DNA from: Algoriphagus locisalis
Lineage (GTDB): Bacteria > Bacteroidota > Bacteroidia > Cytophagales > Cyclobacteriaceae
NCBI RefSeq assembly: GCF_900116615.1
Contig: NZ_FPBF01000007.1
Coordinates: forward strand, 248,001-312,000
Reading direction: 5' to 3'
DNA length: 64,000 nt
Below are positions 25,162 through 35,502 of the stretch, one piece after another; position 1 is the first letter of the stretch, and each line of letters begins with the position of its first letter. The notes below the pieces were generated by a model. It ran no database searches, was not told the DNA's origin, and saw only the letters and a list, made by a program, of their open reading frames with translations. Position numbers and translations under genes: made by a program.

Positions 25162-26925
25162 TTACCATCCTGTATTTTGTTTAAGTTCTGTAAACTTCAA
25201 TGTCTCACTGTATGGCACTGGGCCATAAATCATATGATCAGCATAGACTCTATTTTCTACAGGCATCACTTCATGATCACCTTCTTCTATGGTCATACCA
25301 CGGGCAGTTTCCGTCAAGGAAGCATCCCATCTACGCAAATCCCAGAACCTGAAACCTTCAAAACTTAATTCTATTCTTCGCTCGTTTCTGATGAGTTCGC
25401 GCATCGCAGCCTGGTCACCTTTAATGGATTCCAAATAAGCATCACCATTTTCAGCACCGATTCCGGCACGTTGGCGGATAGCTCTGATTACATCGTATGC
25501 AGAAAAACCTGCAGTACCTGTTCCCATAGGTCCATAAGCCTCATTTGCAGCTTCAGCGTAGATCAGGAAAATCTCAGTATATCTGATTCTCGGCTTCATA
25601 TGAACCTGCTGATTGGTAGAGTTAGGGTTAAGGTTCACATCCTGACGAAGCAGTTTACGAAGGTAATAACCAGTTCTGGTAGAGGTTTCTACTCTATTCA
25701 GTGCATCATTAGTAGTACCATCTATCGCAGTAGTAATTACTGTGTTATTTGGCCCAGCAGTACTTCCGTTCACTACCACAAAGTGATTCAATCTAGGGTC
25801 CCTGCCTGCATATGGATTTTGAGGATCATATGCACTGCTGGACTCGTCTATCGGAAAGCCATTAGCCATCGGAAAGGCATCTACAAAATTCTGGGTAGGG
25901 TTGATTAATCCATTACCAAATAAAGTAGGTGGATAATTATCTGCTTCGAGGTTATTGCTAGATCCGATAGAAGTACGCCACAGCACTTCTGCTGGATTTA
26001 CACCACCACCGATAGCATTTAGTTCGGATGTATTTGCAAACCAGGTAACACCGTTTGGCGCTAATCCACTCACTCCACCTATGGTATTAAGAATGTCCGC
26101 AGCATGCTCTGCCGCTGCTCTCCACTTCTCAGTATCTCCGTTCGGATTGAATGCTGGGCTTGCCGCAAGAAGTGCAGCCTGTGCCATCACAGCATTGACG
26201 ATCCTACCGGAAACAAGTTGGATAGCATCATCACCGAAAACCCGATTGTACTGTCCAGTTTCCGCTCCCTGAGAAGCATATTTGCTAGGAATCAGTGACG
26301 GATCAGTGATATTAGCCAAGTCATAAGGCAAAAGATCCATCGCTCTTTCTGCATCTGCGTAGAGTTGATTCATACATTCTTCGAAAGTGTTTCTAGGAAT
26401 ATTAAAATCAGATTCTACGTTTTGGGATTGTTCCAAAATAGGAACACCTAGCAATTGACCATCTGCCATACCACCGTGGGCTTGAAGCAAATAATACATA
26501 AACAAGGCTCTTAGTCCATAGGATTCGCCTTTTAGTCGATCTACAAACATCTGGTTTACAATAGGATCTACAGCAAAATCTACGCTGTCCACATCCTCAA
26601 TCATTACATTCAGGTATTGAATGGCAGACTGTGCGCCTGTCCATTGGTTTACCGGGTTGTTGTTGGATGCCCACTGGCCAGTGGCCATGTTCAGAAACTG
26701 ATTTGTAGGATTATTACTAACTGCATCATCCGTAGCCATTTCGCTGAATGACCAGCCATTTGTAGGAATTCGCAGGTAGGCATTGATCAGAAGTCCCTGA
26801 GCAAGTCGGGGTCTTTCAAGCATGTCTTCCCTGCCCTGTATATTTTCAATGGCTGGGTCTATCAGATCCTGACAGCCGGTCATCACCCACATGATGCCAA
26901 CTATTAACCATAGTTTATTCTTCAT
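25162..26925 (-). CDS. xusD: SusD/RagB outer-membrane glycan-binding lipoprotein 2
   Basis: The start at 26925 (MKNKLWLIVGIMWVMTGC, lipoprotein signal) is preferred over an ORF start 45 nt upstream. Of 587 residues, the N-terminal SusD-like region and the C-terminal RagB domain (RNERRIELSFEGFRFWDLRRW) are visible. It caps the adjacent TonB-dependent SusC-type pore and binds the incoming oligosaccharide. A 22-nt gap separates it from its SusC partner. It is the second SusD of the xylan locus, corresponding to XusD by order. Confidence 0.92.
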   Translation of the reverse strand: MKNKLWLIVGIMWVMTGCQDLIDPAIENIQGREDMLERPRLAQGLLINAYLRIPTNGWSFSEMATDDAVSNNPTNQFLNMATGQWASNNNPVNQWTGAQSAIQYLNVMIEDVDSVDFAVDPIVNQMFVDRLKGESYGLRALFMYYLLQAHGGMADGQLLGVPILEQSQNVESDFNIPRNTFEECMNQLYADAERAMDLLPYDLANITDPSLIPSKYASQGAETGQYNRVFGDDAIQLVSGRIVNAVMAQAALLAASPAFNPNGDTEKWRAAAEHAADILNTIGGVSGLAPNGVTWFANTSELNAIGGGVNPAEVLWRTSIGSSNNLEADNYPPTLFGNGLINPTQNFVDAFPMANGFPIDESSSAYDPQNPYAGRDPRLNHFVVVNGSTAGPNNTVITTAIDGTTNDALNRVETSTRTGYYLRKLLRQDVNLNPNSTNQQVHMKPRIRYTEIFLIYAEAANEAYGPMGTGTAGFSAYDVIRAIRQRAGIGAENGDAYLESIKGDQAAMRELIRNERRIELSFEGFRFWDLRRWDASLTETARGMTIEEGDHEVMPVENRVYADHMIYGPVPYSETLKFTELKQNTGW

Positions 26926-26947
26926 ATTGTTCAATTTTTGGGTCATG

Positions 26948-29900
26948 TTAAAATTGTGCTCGAATACCAAAATTGTAGAATCTCGTCTGCGGTGCGCTAC
27001 CGATATTCATTTCCAATAATTCGCTGTTAGGACCTACAGTCAGCAGGTTCGATCCGCTGATGTATGTTCCCAATTCTTTGATAAACCCGTTACCCAAGAT
27101 GCTTTTAGGGAAAGAATAAGAAATCTGGACTTTCGCCAAATCAAATCGGTTGGTGCTGTATAACCAGAAGTCAGAGTTTCTGAAATTATTCGCTCCATTC
27201 AGCGTAGTCAGTCTAGGAAAAGTAGCTGTGTTCTGAGTCTCTTCAGTCCAACGGTCTCTTACTTCCACAGAATACTTATCATCAGCATTTACCCAGAAAT
27301 AATTGTTGTTCTTCATCGCATAGGCTCCACTTCTCATGGTTCCAATAGCGAAAATGGTGAAGTTTTTGAAACGTGCAGAAAGGTTTACACCCATAGTAAG
27401 TGGAGCACCTGACCATCCACCTCTTCCCAGATATACTTCATCCTGAGCATTGATTATTCCGTCATTGTTTTGGTCAATATACTTGATATCTCCAGGTCTT
27501 ACTTCACCGAAAGCTTGAGAAGGTGAATTCTCTATATCATCCATGCCAGTGAAGAATCCATCGCTCTGTAGTCCCCATATCGCATCCAAAGGCATTCCCT
27601 GTCTGTTTTGATAACTATCTTCAAAATTCTCTGAGCGCTTAGCAGCTTCTGTGGTGTAATACAATCCTGACACTCCCAATGACCACTCCACTTCACCTAC
27701 TCTTTTGTTGAGGTTCAATTGGAAGTCTGCTCCTTTTCTTAGGTCATTATTGTAGTTTACAAATGGTATCCAAGAGGAAATAGGCCATCCAGTCACGAAA
27801 TAACTAGGATACAAAACATTGTTCTGAACAAATAACCCTGTCATTCTACTATTGAATACTGAGCCATTCAGCGTAAGTAGATTATCGAACAAGGACGCAT
27901 CTAGCTCCAAACTGATTTCCTCTCTTTTCGGGAATTTCAAATTTGGATTTTCACCTCTTCTTACGTCCGTTCCGGTGTTATTAAGACCATCTTTCCACTC
28001 ATACCATGATCCTTCATCTGTATAGATTGCCTCATATAAATAGTAGTCAGAAATATCCAGATCTGTATTCAGGATACCGGCAGAAACCGAGATTCTAAGG
28101 TTGTCGATCACAGAAGAGGATGACAAGAATCCTTCCTCGCTCATTCTCCAACCCAAGGTCATCGTAGGAGAGAATGCCTGTCGGTTTTGCTTTGCAAGCA
28201 TTGCAGAATGGATAAATGCGCCACTGAATTCAGCATAATATTTCTGCTGAAAGTTGTATCCAAGGTGCAGACCTAAGTTCGCGTTGCTTGTCTTATGATA
28301 GATAGCTGACTCTGCGATTTGGTAGCCATTTGCTAGAAGCATAGCCGATACATTGTGCTTTCCCTTGAAAGATCTCTGATAATTCAACTGAGCTGAAAAA
28401 GACACTGTCTGACTAAACCAGTTGTTTGTGATATTCTGAGTTCTTGAACTAGCATCTTGTCCATACTTAGTCAAACTGGCAATTTGGTCTTCTCCATTGT
28501 AGTTTGTCCAGTTTGGCTGATAAACTGCATATTCATTGTCAAAGGACAAATTGTATGAAGTAGCGTAATTCAATCCAAATAGAGAACTGAAGGATAAGCC
28601 CTCGATTACGTTTCTTAAATCTGCATCCACGCCCGCATTGAACTGAAACTGGCGACTTGTGAATTTATTAGAACCACCCGCGTAGATATCAGCAATTGGG
28701 TTGGTTTGATCCAATTGGGTTCCTCCTAGTAGATATTTGCCATCGATCACGTGATCACTGGTTTCTACAAATCCCATAGAGGCTTCATCTCCCTCTTCGA
28801 TGTACTCAAGAGGAATTAGCGGTGTAAATCTAAAAGGTCTCAGCGTGGTAGAACCTCCCCAGTAATCGGTATTCACTCCATTGCTATTGTAGAAAATAGC
28901 CGAAGCATCCACTTTAGCTGAGATAAAGTCATTCAAGTTTAGATCAATATTACCACGTACGTTGAACCGCTCGTTAGCATTTTCTGCCGCCTGACCGAAA
29001 TCCATCACCGTTCCTTCAGTCATGAACCCTACGTTAGTATAATACCTTGCCGTTTCATTACCACCGGAGATTTCCAGGTTACCATCATATTTAGTATAAG
29101 CTTCCTGTAAATATTCTGGAGAATAATAATCCGTGTTTGGATAGCGGTAGATATTCTCTCCTGAAGAATGGTTATAGATATCCTCATTGGAATATAGCGG
29201 AGAAAGTCCGTCGTTCGTTCTAGCCTCATTGTAAAGAGACATATACTCTCCTGAGCCTAGGTATTGAGGATAGCGCTTTGGTGTATTGACACCAGCATTG
29301 GTACGCAAAGTGATATTTTGGCTGTTTGCCACACCTCTTTTGGTCGTAACCATGATTACTCCTTTAGCCGCTTTACTTCCGTAAAGAGCTACCGCAGAAA
29401 CACCTTTCAAAAAGGAAATCTGTGCAATCTCCGTCGGGTGTACACTTCCAATATCTCTAGGCACTCCATCGATCAAGACCAATGCGCTAGAATTTCCCCA
29501 CAAGTTGCCATTGTATCCACCTACAAAAGCTTCCATGTTTTCAAATGGATAGGTGATGTAGTTGTCACGAAGTATTTCTGGCATGTTCACATAGGATACG
29601 CCGCCCATCAAATCATTTTTATCCTTGGTTTGAAAGGCTACATTCACCTGATTACCCTCGAGGTTGCCAAATAAGACGATTTCTTCGAGATCTGGTGAAG
29701 CTACCAACAACTTGGTCTCATAGCCTGCAGCAGACACAGAGAGATAGGAATTGGTACTTACTTGGAGCTTGACTACTCCGAGGCTATCAGAAACTGCCGA
29801 TACGCCATCTTCCTCACTAGTGACAATGGCACCCGTTATCGTCTCGCCGATATTGGATTTTACCACTGGACTTAGTGTGATTTTTAAGGTACCCTGTGCA

Positions 29901-29965
29901 AATAGTTGAAAGGGAATTGCAACTATTACGACACAGCATACCAGTATTGATTTTATATATTTCAT
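26948..29965 (-). CDS. xusC: SusC/RagA TonB-linked outer-membrane transporter 2 (no STN domain)
   Basis: The 1005-residue SusC-type receptor has a signal peptide (ILVCCVVIVAIPFQLFAQ), a reduced carboxypeptidase-regulatory-like domain, a plug (VLIDGVPRDIGSVHPTEI, GSKAAKGVIMVTTKRG) and a large C-terminal barrel ending YNFGIRAQF. It lacks the STN domain carried by the first SusC. It imports xylo-oligosaccharides with the SusD lipoprotein immediately downstream. The plug consensus ALYGSKAAKGVIMVTTKRG is slightly degenerate relative to the first SusC (GSRGANGVIIVTTKRG). Confidence 0.93.
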   Translation of the reverse strand: MKYIKSILVCCVVIVAIPFQLFAQGTLKITLSPVVKSNIGETITGAIVTSEEDGVSAVSDSLGVVKLQVSTNSYLSVSAAGYETKLLVASPDLEEIVLFGNLEGNQVNVAFQTKDKNDLMGGVSYVNMPEILRDNYITYPFENMEAFVGGYNGNLWGNSSALVLIDGVPRDIGSVHPTEIAQISFLKGVSAVALYGSKAAKGVIMVTTKRGVANSQNITLRTNAGVNTPKRYPQYLGSGEYMSLYNEARTNDGLSPLYSNEDIYNHSSGENIYRYPNTDYYSPEYLQEAYTKYDGNLEISGGNETARYYTNVGFMTEGTVMDFGQAAENANERFNVRGNIDLNLNDFISAKVDASAIFYNSNGVNTDYWGGSTTLRPFRFTPLIPLEYIEEGDEASMGFVETSDHVIDGKYLLGGTQLDQTNPIADIYAGGSNKFTSRQFQFNAGVDADLRNVIEGLSFSSLFGLNYATSYNLSFDNEYAVYQPNWTNYNGEDQIASLTKYGQDASSRTQNITNNWFSQTVSFSAQLNYQRSFKGKHNVSAMLLANGYQIAESAIYHKTSNANLGLHLGYNFQQKYYAEFSGAFIHSAMLAKQNRQAFSPTMTLGWRMSEEGFLSSSSVIDNLRISVSAGILNTDLDISDYYLYEAIYTDEGSWYEWKDGLNNTGTDVRRGENPNLKFPKREEISLELDASLFDNLLTLNGSVFNSRMTGLFVQNNVLYPSYFVTGWPISSWIPFVNYNNDLRKGADFQLNLNKRVGEVEWSLGVSGLYYTTEAAKRSENFEDSYQNRQGMPLDAIWGLQSDGFFTGMDDIENSPSQAFGEVRPGDIKYIDQNNDGIINAQDEVYLGRGGWSGAPLTMGVNLSARFKNFTIFAIGTMRSGAYAMKNNNYFWVNADDKYSVEVRDRWTEETQNTATFPRLTTLNGANNFRNSDFWLYSTNRFDLAKVQISYSFPKSILGNGFIKELGTYISGSNLLTVGPNSELLEMNIGSAPQTRFYNFGIRAQF

Positions 29966-30008
29966 TATGAATTTTCATTAGACGATGAACAGATAAACAT
30001 CATTAGGC

Positions 30009-31904
30009 TTACCATCCTGGGTTTTGAGACAACTCAGGATACAAGGAAACATCCGATACCTTCAGAGGTAGCCAATAATGTTTCTCCGTGAAAGGACGCC
30101 GCAGAATCTCAACTTCTCTGATGTTGGCAACACGGTTTTCGGTAGGATCATCTGTGTTGAAGTCTCCTACTCTATCCAGCTCCACAGAAGTTTTGACTGT
30201 ATATGGCTCTTCGATCAAAAGCATCCATCTACGAAGATCAGTGAATCTGTGTCTCTCGAAAGCCAACTCAACTGCGCGTTCTCTTCTAAGCTCAGGCAAG
30301 AAATCCTCTACAGATCCTGTAAACTTGCTATGAACCTGCGCCATGCCTGCTCTGTCTCGAATTACATTTACTGCATCAATCGCAGTCTTGCTAAACGTAG
30401 CACTTGGAGCATTTGGGGAGTTGTACCCTGTAGCAGCAGCTTCAGCATACATCAAATAGATGTCTGCCACTCTCATGTAAGGGACATTGATATGAAGCGA
30501 AGTACCCCAGTCATATGCATTGTCATACAAATTGGCTCTAAGCGGCACAAATTTTCTGCTCATATACCCCGTACGGCTTCCGTTGCTAAGATTTCTGTAG
30601 CTCCCGCCTGTAAAGAGATTAGCATATCTGTTTGCTTCCTGGGATTGATCAGGGATAGAACCTTGAATTACCTGCACTCCATCGTAAGTGATATCGCTGT
30701 AGAATCTAGGGTCTCTACCTTTCCAAGGATAATTTGGATCGTAGCCAGACTCAGGATCAGCCTTGGTGATATCATCAGGAAGCGGAAGGCCATTTGCCAT
30801 ACCGTAGTTGGCATGCACATAATTTGCCGTAGGCATAAACATGGTCGCATCACCCTGACTGATCAGCAAAGGCATAAACTGCTTAGAAATCTGATAGTTA
30901 CTACCATTAGCTCCAGTAGTGGGAGCTCTAAACATCGCCTCAGTTCCTCCAGGCATTGCCCAGTTTTGTCCTGTGGTGTAGAACAAATTGGATTTCTGCG
31001 CAAAAGGCATCAAGGAATAGATAGTCTGTCCAGTTTCTATAAGCTGAAGCAATTCTCCAAAAACATCAGCAGCACGCTTGCTATAGGCAGCATCGTATGT
31101 TCTGCTACCCGTTTCAGTATAGTTCATCAGCGGACTAGCAGCCCAAAGCAAATTTTTACCCAGGTAACCCAAAGCCATAGCTTTGTTGATTCTCATGGTG
31201 TTTTTACCTATGGTATTTCTACCTGCTACCGTATTATCCCAGTTAAGTGGCAGTAGATCCGCTGCTCTTCGTAGATCTTCAGCCACTCTATTTGCAGATT
31301 CTCTATAAGAAAGACGTGGTAAACGCAGTTGCTCATCGCTAGGCAATACATAATCTATGTATGGCAATCCACCGAAATACTGGATCAACTGAAAATGAAA
31401 CCATCCTCTGAAAAACAATAATTGTCCTTCTATCAATCTACGTTCTTCGTCAGTAGCATCTGTAAGTCTGTGAAGGTTTTCCAGACCCAGATTTGCTTTA
31501 CGAATTCCTCTCCAAGCAAGAGGCCATAATGCTTTTTGATGGTGTCCACCAGTGGTAGATGCGTTGCCTTTGTCAAACCAGCCAACGCCGCCTCCTTGCT
31601 CAGCTTGCCAAGCCCAGAAGTTACCCCGGTCGAAATTGTAGGACACTGTGAAAGTTCCTGCGGTGGATTCGATTTCATCTTCTCCAAAGTTCCACGCACT
31701 TACCCAATAAGCTAAAGTGAAATTTGGAACAGCATGATAAAGCTCTTCTGTGAATCCTTGGAAGTTATTGAAATTCTGGAAAGCCGTTTCTTCAGAAATG
31801 ATTGAATCCGGGGTTCTTTCTAAATAGTCTTCACAAGAGGACGCAGATAGAAATACAGCTACCATGAATCCACTCTTTATGATGTTCTTTATGTAGTTCT
31901 TCAT
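30009..31904 (-). CDS. xusB: SusD/RagB outer-membrane glycan-binding lipoprotein 1
   Basis: The start at 31904 (MKNYIKNIIKSGFMVAVFLS, lipobox ending ASSC) is preferred; the ORF extends to 31931, overlapping the SusC stop, with another in-frame ATG at 31910. The 631-residue protein has the paired SusD helical (TPR-like) domain with YLERTPDSIISEETAFQNFN and a C-terminal RagB part (RRERAVELAFERHRFTDLRR). The SusC partner lies upstream, with a 13-nt gap. Confidence 0.92.
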   Translation of the reverse strand: MKNYIKNIIKSGFMVAVFLSASSCEDYLERTPDSIISEETAFQNFNNFQGFTEELYHAVPNFTLAYWVSAWNFGEDEIESTAGTFTVSYNFDRGNFWAWQAEQGGGVGWFDKGNASTTGGHHQKALWPLAWRGIRKANLGLENLHRLTDATDEERRLIEGQLLFFRGWFHFQLIQYFGGLPYIDYVLPSDEQLRLPRLSYRESANRVAEDLRRAADLLPLNWDNTVAGRNTIGKNTMRINKAMALGYLGKNLLWAASPLMNYTETGSRTYDAAYSKRAADVFGELLQLIETGQTIYSLMPFAQKSNLFYTTGQNWAMPGGTEAMFRAPTTGANGSNYQISKQFMPLLISQGDATMFMPTANYVHANYGMANGLPLPDDITKADPESGYDPNYPWKGRDPRFYSDITYDGVQVIQGSIPDQSQEANRYANLFTGGSYRNLSNGSRTGYMSRKFVPLRANLYDNAYDWGTSLHINVPYMRVADIYLMYAEAAATGYNSPNAPSATFSKTAIDAVNVIRDRAGMAQVHSKFTGSVEDFLPELRRERAVELAFERHRFTDLRRWMLLIEEPYTVKTSVELDRVGDFNTDDPTENRVANIREVEILRRPFTEKHYWLPLKVSDVSLYPELSQNPGW

Positions 31905-31917
31905 TTGCATTGCTAGA

Positions 31918-34900
31918 TTAGAATGAAACATTTATCCCAAGATTGATTCTTCGTACTGTAGGATAAGCGCCCGCCCATCCTGCAGAGGAGAAATTAGACT
32001 CACGGTCATCCGGCATATCCGTCCATAGGAGGAGGTTGTTACCATTTGCGTAAAGTCTCAGAGTTTCTACTCCTATACTTCTTACCCAATTGCCATTGAA
32101 CAGGTAAGCTATTTCAGCATTTTTCAGTCTTAGGTAAGACCCGTCATACAGGTACCGTTGGCCATTGCTGTAGCCAGGCATAAGTGCTCCCCATCTAGGC
32201 ATAGGAGAATCAGGATTGACATTATCCTCGGACCAGTAAGAACCCTCTTCATATACTCTATTAAGACGGTTGTTCAAACTGCTAAGCGGTACATCTCTAG
32301 TGACATTGTTTACACCATAGAACTGTACATAAAGGCTCAAACCTTTCCATTCTACACCCAGATTAGTACTGAAGGTATTTTCAGGTACACCTGAAAAACC
32401 AAATGGCGCAGCATCAAAAGAATCGATTACTCCATCTCCATTGAAATCAAGAATCTGTAGCCCTCCAGGTAGTTTGAACTGGTCATTTGCATTATGAGGA
32501 GTACTTCCATATACTTCATCCCAAGAGCTGTAGTAGCCATTGCTGATGTGAGTACGGTACTGTCCTAGTTGGTATCCTTCATCTTTTTGGTAAGCAACCT
32601 GAAGTTCAGGATCGTCACGCTCGATCACGACGTTTGCCGCATGAGTCATAGAAACGTCACCCCAAATTCTGATTTGGTTTTCGAAGGTATGACTAGCTCC
32701 TACTGTGAATTCAAAACCCTTGGTGATCACTCTACCCAAATTAGCAGCAGGTGCTGTAGTTCCATAATAACTTGGGATAGAACGGTCACCGGACATCAGG
32801 ATATCCTTTCGGTCATCTTTGAAGTATTCAAAGTTACCATTGATTTTGCCGTTGAAAATATCGAACTCCAAACCAATGTTGGTTTTGTAAACAGTCTCCC
32901 ATTGTACCTCAGGGTTACCCACCGAAGTCTGGCTGTACCAAGTATAAGGGCTATACTCTCCCCCTTCACCTACGATACCTAGCTGTGAGCTATTACCATA
33001 ACTCCATTGATCCATAAATAGGAATCTACCTCCGATATTATCATCTCCTACTTCACCGTAACTCGCTCTTACTTTAAGGAAATCAATGAAAGAAAGTGAT
33101 TTCATGAAATTTTCTTCTGAAATAACCCATCCAATACCTCCGGATGAGAAGAAAGCGTATCGGTACTCCGGAGCGAATTTCTCAGAACCGTTATAAGCGC
33201 CACTGTAATCGATCAGGTACTTGTTTTTGTAATCGTAATTGGCACGGAAAACCCAGTCTTCACGATAGGCTGGAATCACATTTCCTACTGCATCCTCTTG
33301 ACGGCTCATCAGTCCCATTAGAGAGTAATGATGATCCTGGCCTACGCTACCGGCGTAATTCAATTGGAATTGATAATACAATCTTCGTTGCGCGCCTCCT
33401 ACAGAGCCATTAGCTGTACCCCAGGTAACTGCCTCGCGGAAGTCAAATCTACTGTTGGCATCCACGATATCATCGTATCTGTGAATTCCCGTCTCTGGAT
33501 CCACCCATTTCTGGAATGGTGTATTGTACAAGTCATTTACACCTCGGTTTGATTCTGTAAAAGAATTATCTACCGCTAGGGTACCTCTGAAATTCAAACC
33601 TTTTAAGATCATTCCCAGATCCTGGTTCAAAACAAAATTTGTTGAAAGCTGCGTGGTGGTCAGGTATTGAAGTCCACTCACTGCAAGGATTCTCACGGAG
33701 TTTTCTGCCGCTACATCATCCGGAGCATATACTCCCCATGCGCCATCGGCATAAACAGGCATAAATGCATCTGGTGGATTTGCATAGGCCGCACTCCAGA
33801 AGCTATTGGAATTACCTCCACCCCAAGGGGTTTTTCTTACACCATAGGATCCTCCAAGGTTTACCTGAAGCTTGGTACTGGAAGTCAACTGGAAATCCAG
33901 GTTACTACGGAAATTTAGTCTGTTATAATTATAACCTGGTTCGTAACCTCTGTTGTTATCAAAATCTCTGAATAAATCCCCTTCATTCTGATAATCTATG
34001 CTCGCAAAATACTGGGTGAATTTGGTACCACCACGTATTCCAATATTGGCATTATAGGCCATTGCATAATCTTTGAAAAGCGTTTCCTGCCAGTCAACAT
34101 TTGGATAGCGCTCTGCTTCCTGCCAATCAGCTGGGTTTCTGTATTTATCGCGGATGGCGTAAGGAATGTAATCTGACCATCCTACAGGGTTTGAAGAAAG
34201 TTCGTTTTCGATTGCTCTGTTACGAACTCCTATAGCACTGTAAGCATCGTATTTACCAGGAAGCTTAGATACCACTTTCATGGTAGAGTTCACATTTGCA
34301 GTGATCTGAGCTTTTCCCTCTCTACCTCTTTTAGTGGTGACGATGATTACACCGTTTGCACCTCTGGATCCAAAAACGGCTGTTGCTGAGGCATCTTTCA
34401 ACACAGAAATAGACTCCACCGAAGCGATGTCCATCGTATTGAAGAATTCTGGTCGCTCCACCCCATCTACCAAGATAAGCGGCGAGTTTCCATTCCAGCT
34501 ATTCTGACCTCTGATCACAATCTGAGGGTTTTCACCGCCCGGCACACCTGTACTGGCGGTGGTGATTACCCCTGGCAAGTTACCGGTAAGTGCAGATCCT
34601 ACATTGGAAATACCACCAGTACGCTTTAGGACTTCACCACTCGTCTGGGCTACTGCTCCTACGATGGTTTCCTTTTTCTGCTCGGCGTAGCCAACGACTA
34701 TTACCTCTTCCAGACTGGTAAGGTCTTCTTCAAGTGTAATGTTGATTACTGCTTGGTTAGCAACAACCACTTCTTTTTCTACAAAGCCTATAAAGCTAAA
34801 CACAAGAGTCTCACCCTCATTCACACTAATGGTGTATTCACCATCAAGGTTAGTAGTGGTTCCTCTTGTCGTATTCTTTATCCGGACAGTAACGCCTGGC

Positions 34901-35352
34901 AAAGCTAGACCTGTGTAATCCAAGACCTGCCCAGTAATCTCTACGATAGCGGGAGGTATTACCTCTTCGGCAGGTTTTGGCTTTTTAGGCCCATTAGTGA
35001 TGTGAATATTGTCATCCACTTGCACAAATTTCAAATTTGTCTGGCTGGATATTTCGAGTAATACTTCCGACAAGGGAGTGTTACTTTTTGACAGATTCAC
35101 CTTTAGCTCATTCACCGGCACCTTCGCTTTGTTGTAGGTGAATTGAAAACCGCTTTGGGCTTCTAGTTCGGTGATGACTTTATCTAGTGTACTTCCATTA
35201 AACTTGACTGTGACACTTACTTCGGCGAGCCCTTTTAATTGGGCATGACCTGTATTTGCCATCAGTACTGCTGTGAAAAACAGCTGAAAAAGGAACGCAC
35301 ACATAAAATATTTGGAAAGCATAATGATTTTCCTAAGTATTGATTTTTCCAT
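31918..35352 (-). CDS. xusA: SusC/RagA TonB-linked transporter 1 with N-terminal STN (ECF-signalling) domain
   Basis: The 1144-residue SusC has a signal peptide (FLFQLFFTAVLMANTGHAQ), an STN secretin/TonB N-terminal domain (about 45-125; FNGSTLDKVITELEAQSGFQ) and a regulatory beta-sandwich (about 135-215; TGQVLDYTGLALPGVTV). A plug (ILVDGVERPEFFNTMD, VFGSRGANGVIIVTTKRG) and a long barrel ending RRINLGINVSF follow. STN domains allow a receptor to signal substrate occupancy to a FecR anti-sigma factor; the adjoining FecR and ECF sigma genes fit that role. An internal ATG at 35322 is an alternative start. It is the first SusC of the xylan locus. Confidence 0.94.
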   Translation of the reverse strand: MEKSILRKIIMLSKYFMCAFLFQLFFTAVLMANTGHAQLKGLAEVSVTVKFNGSTLDKVITELEAQSGFQFTYNKAKVPVNELKVNLSKSNTPLSEVLLEISSQTNLKFVQVDDNIHITNGPKKPKPAEEVIPPAIVEITGQVLDYTGLALPGVTVRIKNTTRGTTTNLDGEYTISVNEGETLVFSFIGFVEKEVVVANQAVINITLEEDLTSLEEVIVVGYAEQKKETIVGAVAQTSGEVLKRTGGISNVGSALTGNLPGVITTASTGVPGGENPQIVIRGQNSWNGNSPLILVDGVERPEFFNTMDIASVESISVLKDASATAVFGSRGANGVIIVTTKRGREGKAQITANVNSTMKVVSKLPGKYDAYSAIGVRNRAIENELSSNPVGWSDYIPYAIRDKYRNPADWQEAERYPNVDWQETLFKDYAMAYNANIGIRGGTKFTQYFASIDYQNEGDLFRDFDNNRGYEPGYNYNRLNFRSNLDFQLTSSTKLQVNLGGSYGVRKTPWGGGNSNSFWSAAYANPPDAFMPVYADGAWGVYAPDDVAAENSVRILAVSGLQYLTTTQLSTNFVLNQDLGMILKGLNFRGTLAVDNSFTESNRGVNDLYNTPFQKWVDPETGIHRYDDIVDANSRFDFREAVTWGTANGSVGGAQRRLYYQFQLNYAGSVGQDHHYSLMGLMSRQEDAVGNVIPAYREDWVFRANYDYKNKYLIDYSGAYNGSEKFAPEYRYAFFSSGGIGWVISEENFMKSLSFIDFLKVRASYGEVGDDNIGGRFLFMDQWSYGNSSQLGIVGEGGEYSPYTWYSQTSVGNPEVQWETVYKTNIGLEFDIFNGKINGNFEYFKDDRKDILMSGDRSIPSYYGTTAPAANLGRVITKGFEFTVGASHTFENQIRIWGDVSMTHAANVVIERDDPELQVAYQKDEGYQLGQYRTHISNGYYSSWDEVYGSTPHNANDQFKLPGGLQILDFNGDGVIDSFDAAPFGFSGVPENTFSTNLGVEWKGLSLYVQFYGVNNVTRDVPLSSLNNRLNRVYEEGSYWSEDNVNPDSPMPRWGALMPGYSNGQRYLYDGSYLRLKNAEIAYLFNGNWVRSIGVETLRLYANGNNLLLWTDMPDDRESNFSSAGWAGAYPTVRRINLGINVSF

Positions 35353-35390
35353 ACTTTTGTTTAAGATTTTAAGTGTAGTACTTGAGATTT

Positions 35391-35455
35391 AGCCTTTGTT
35401 TAATTTGACGATTGGCACAAAGGCTTTAGGCAGAAAAGCATTCGCTCTTCTGCCT
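35391..35455. repeat. Two inverted repeats in the FecR-SusC gap
   Basis: AGCCTTTG / CAAAGGCT (35391-35398 and 35418-35425, 19-nt loop) overlaps a promoter-sized gap, and AGGCAGAA / TTCTGCCT (35428-35435 and 35448-35455) forms a hairpin whose T-tract lies on the plus strand. They sit between the FecR stop and the SusC start on the minus strand; an operator, attenuator or part of the ECF-sigma promoter is possible. Confidence 0.5.
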
Positions 35456-35502
35456 ATTTTTTCAGCTGCTGTTAGTGTAGAATTTTTCCATGGTTTGTAG
35501 AT

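Noticed and set aside
30078..31256. 392-codon open frame on the plus strand opposite the first SusD
   Set aside because: It is the antisense shadow of an intact SusD gene; its translation is low-complexity with Cys, Ser and His scattered and no family pattern.
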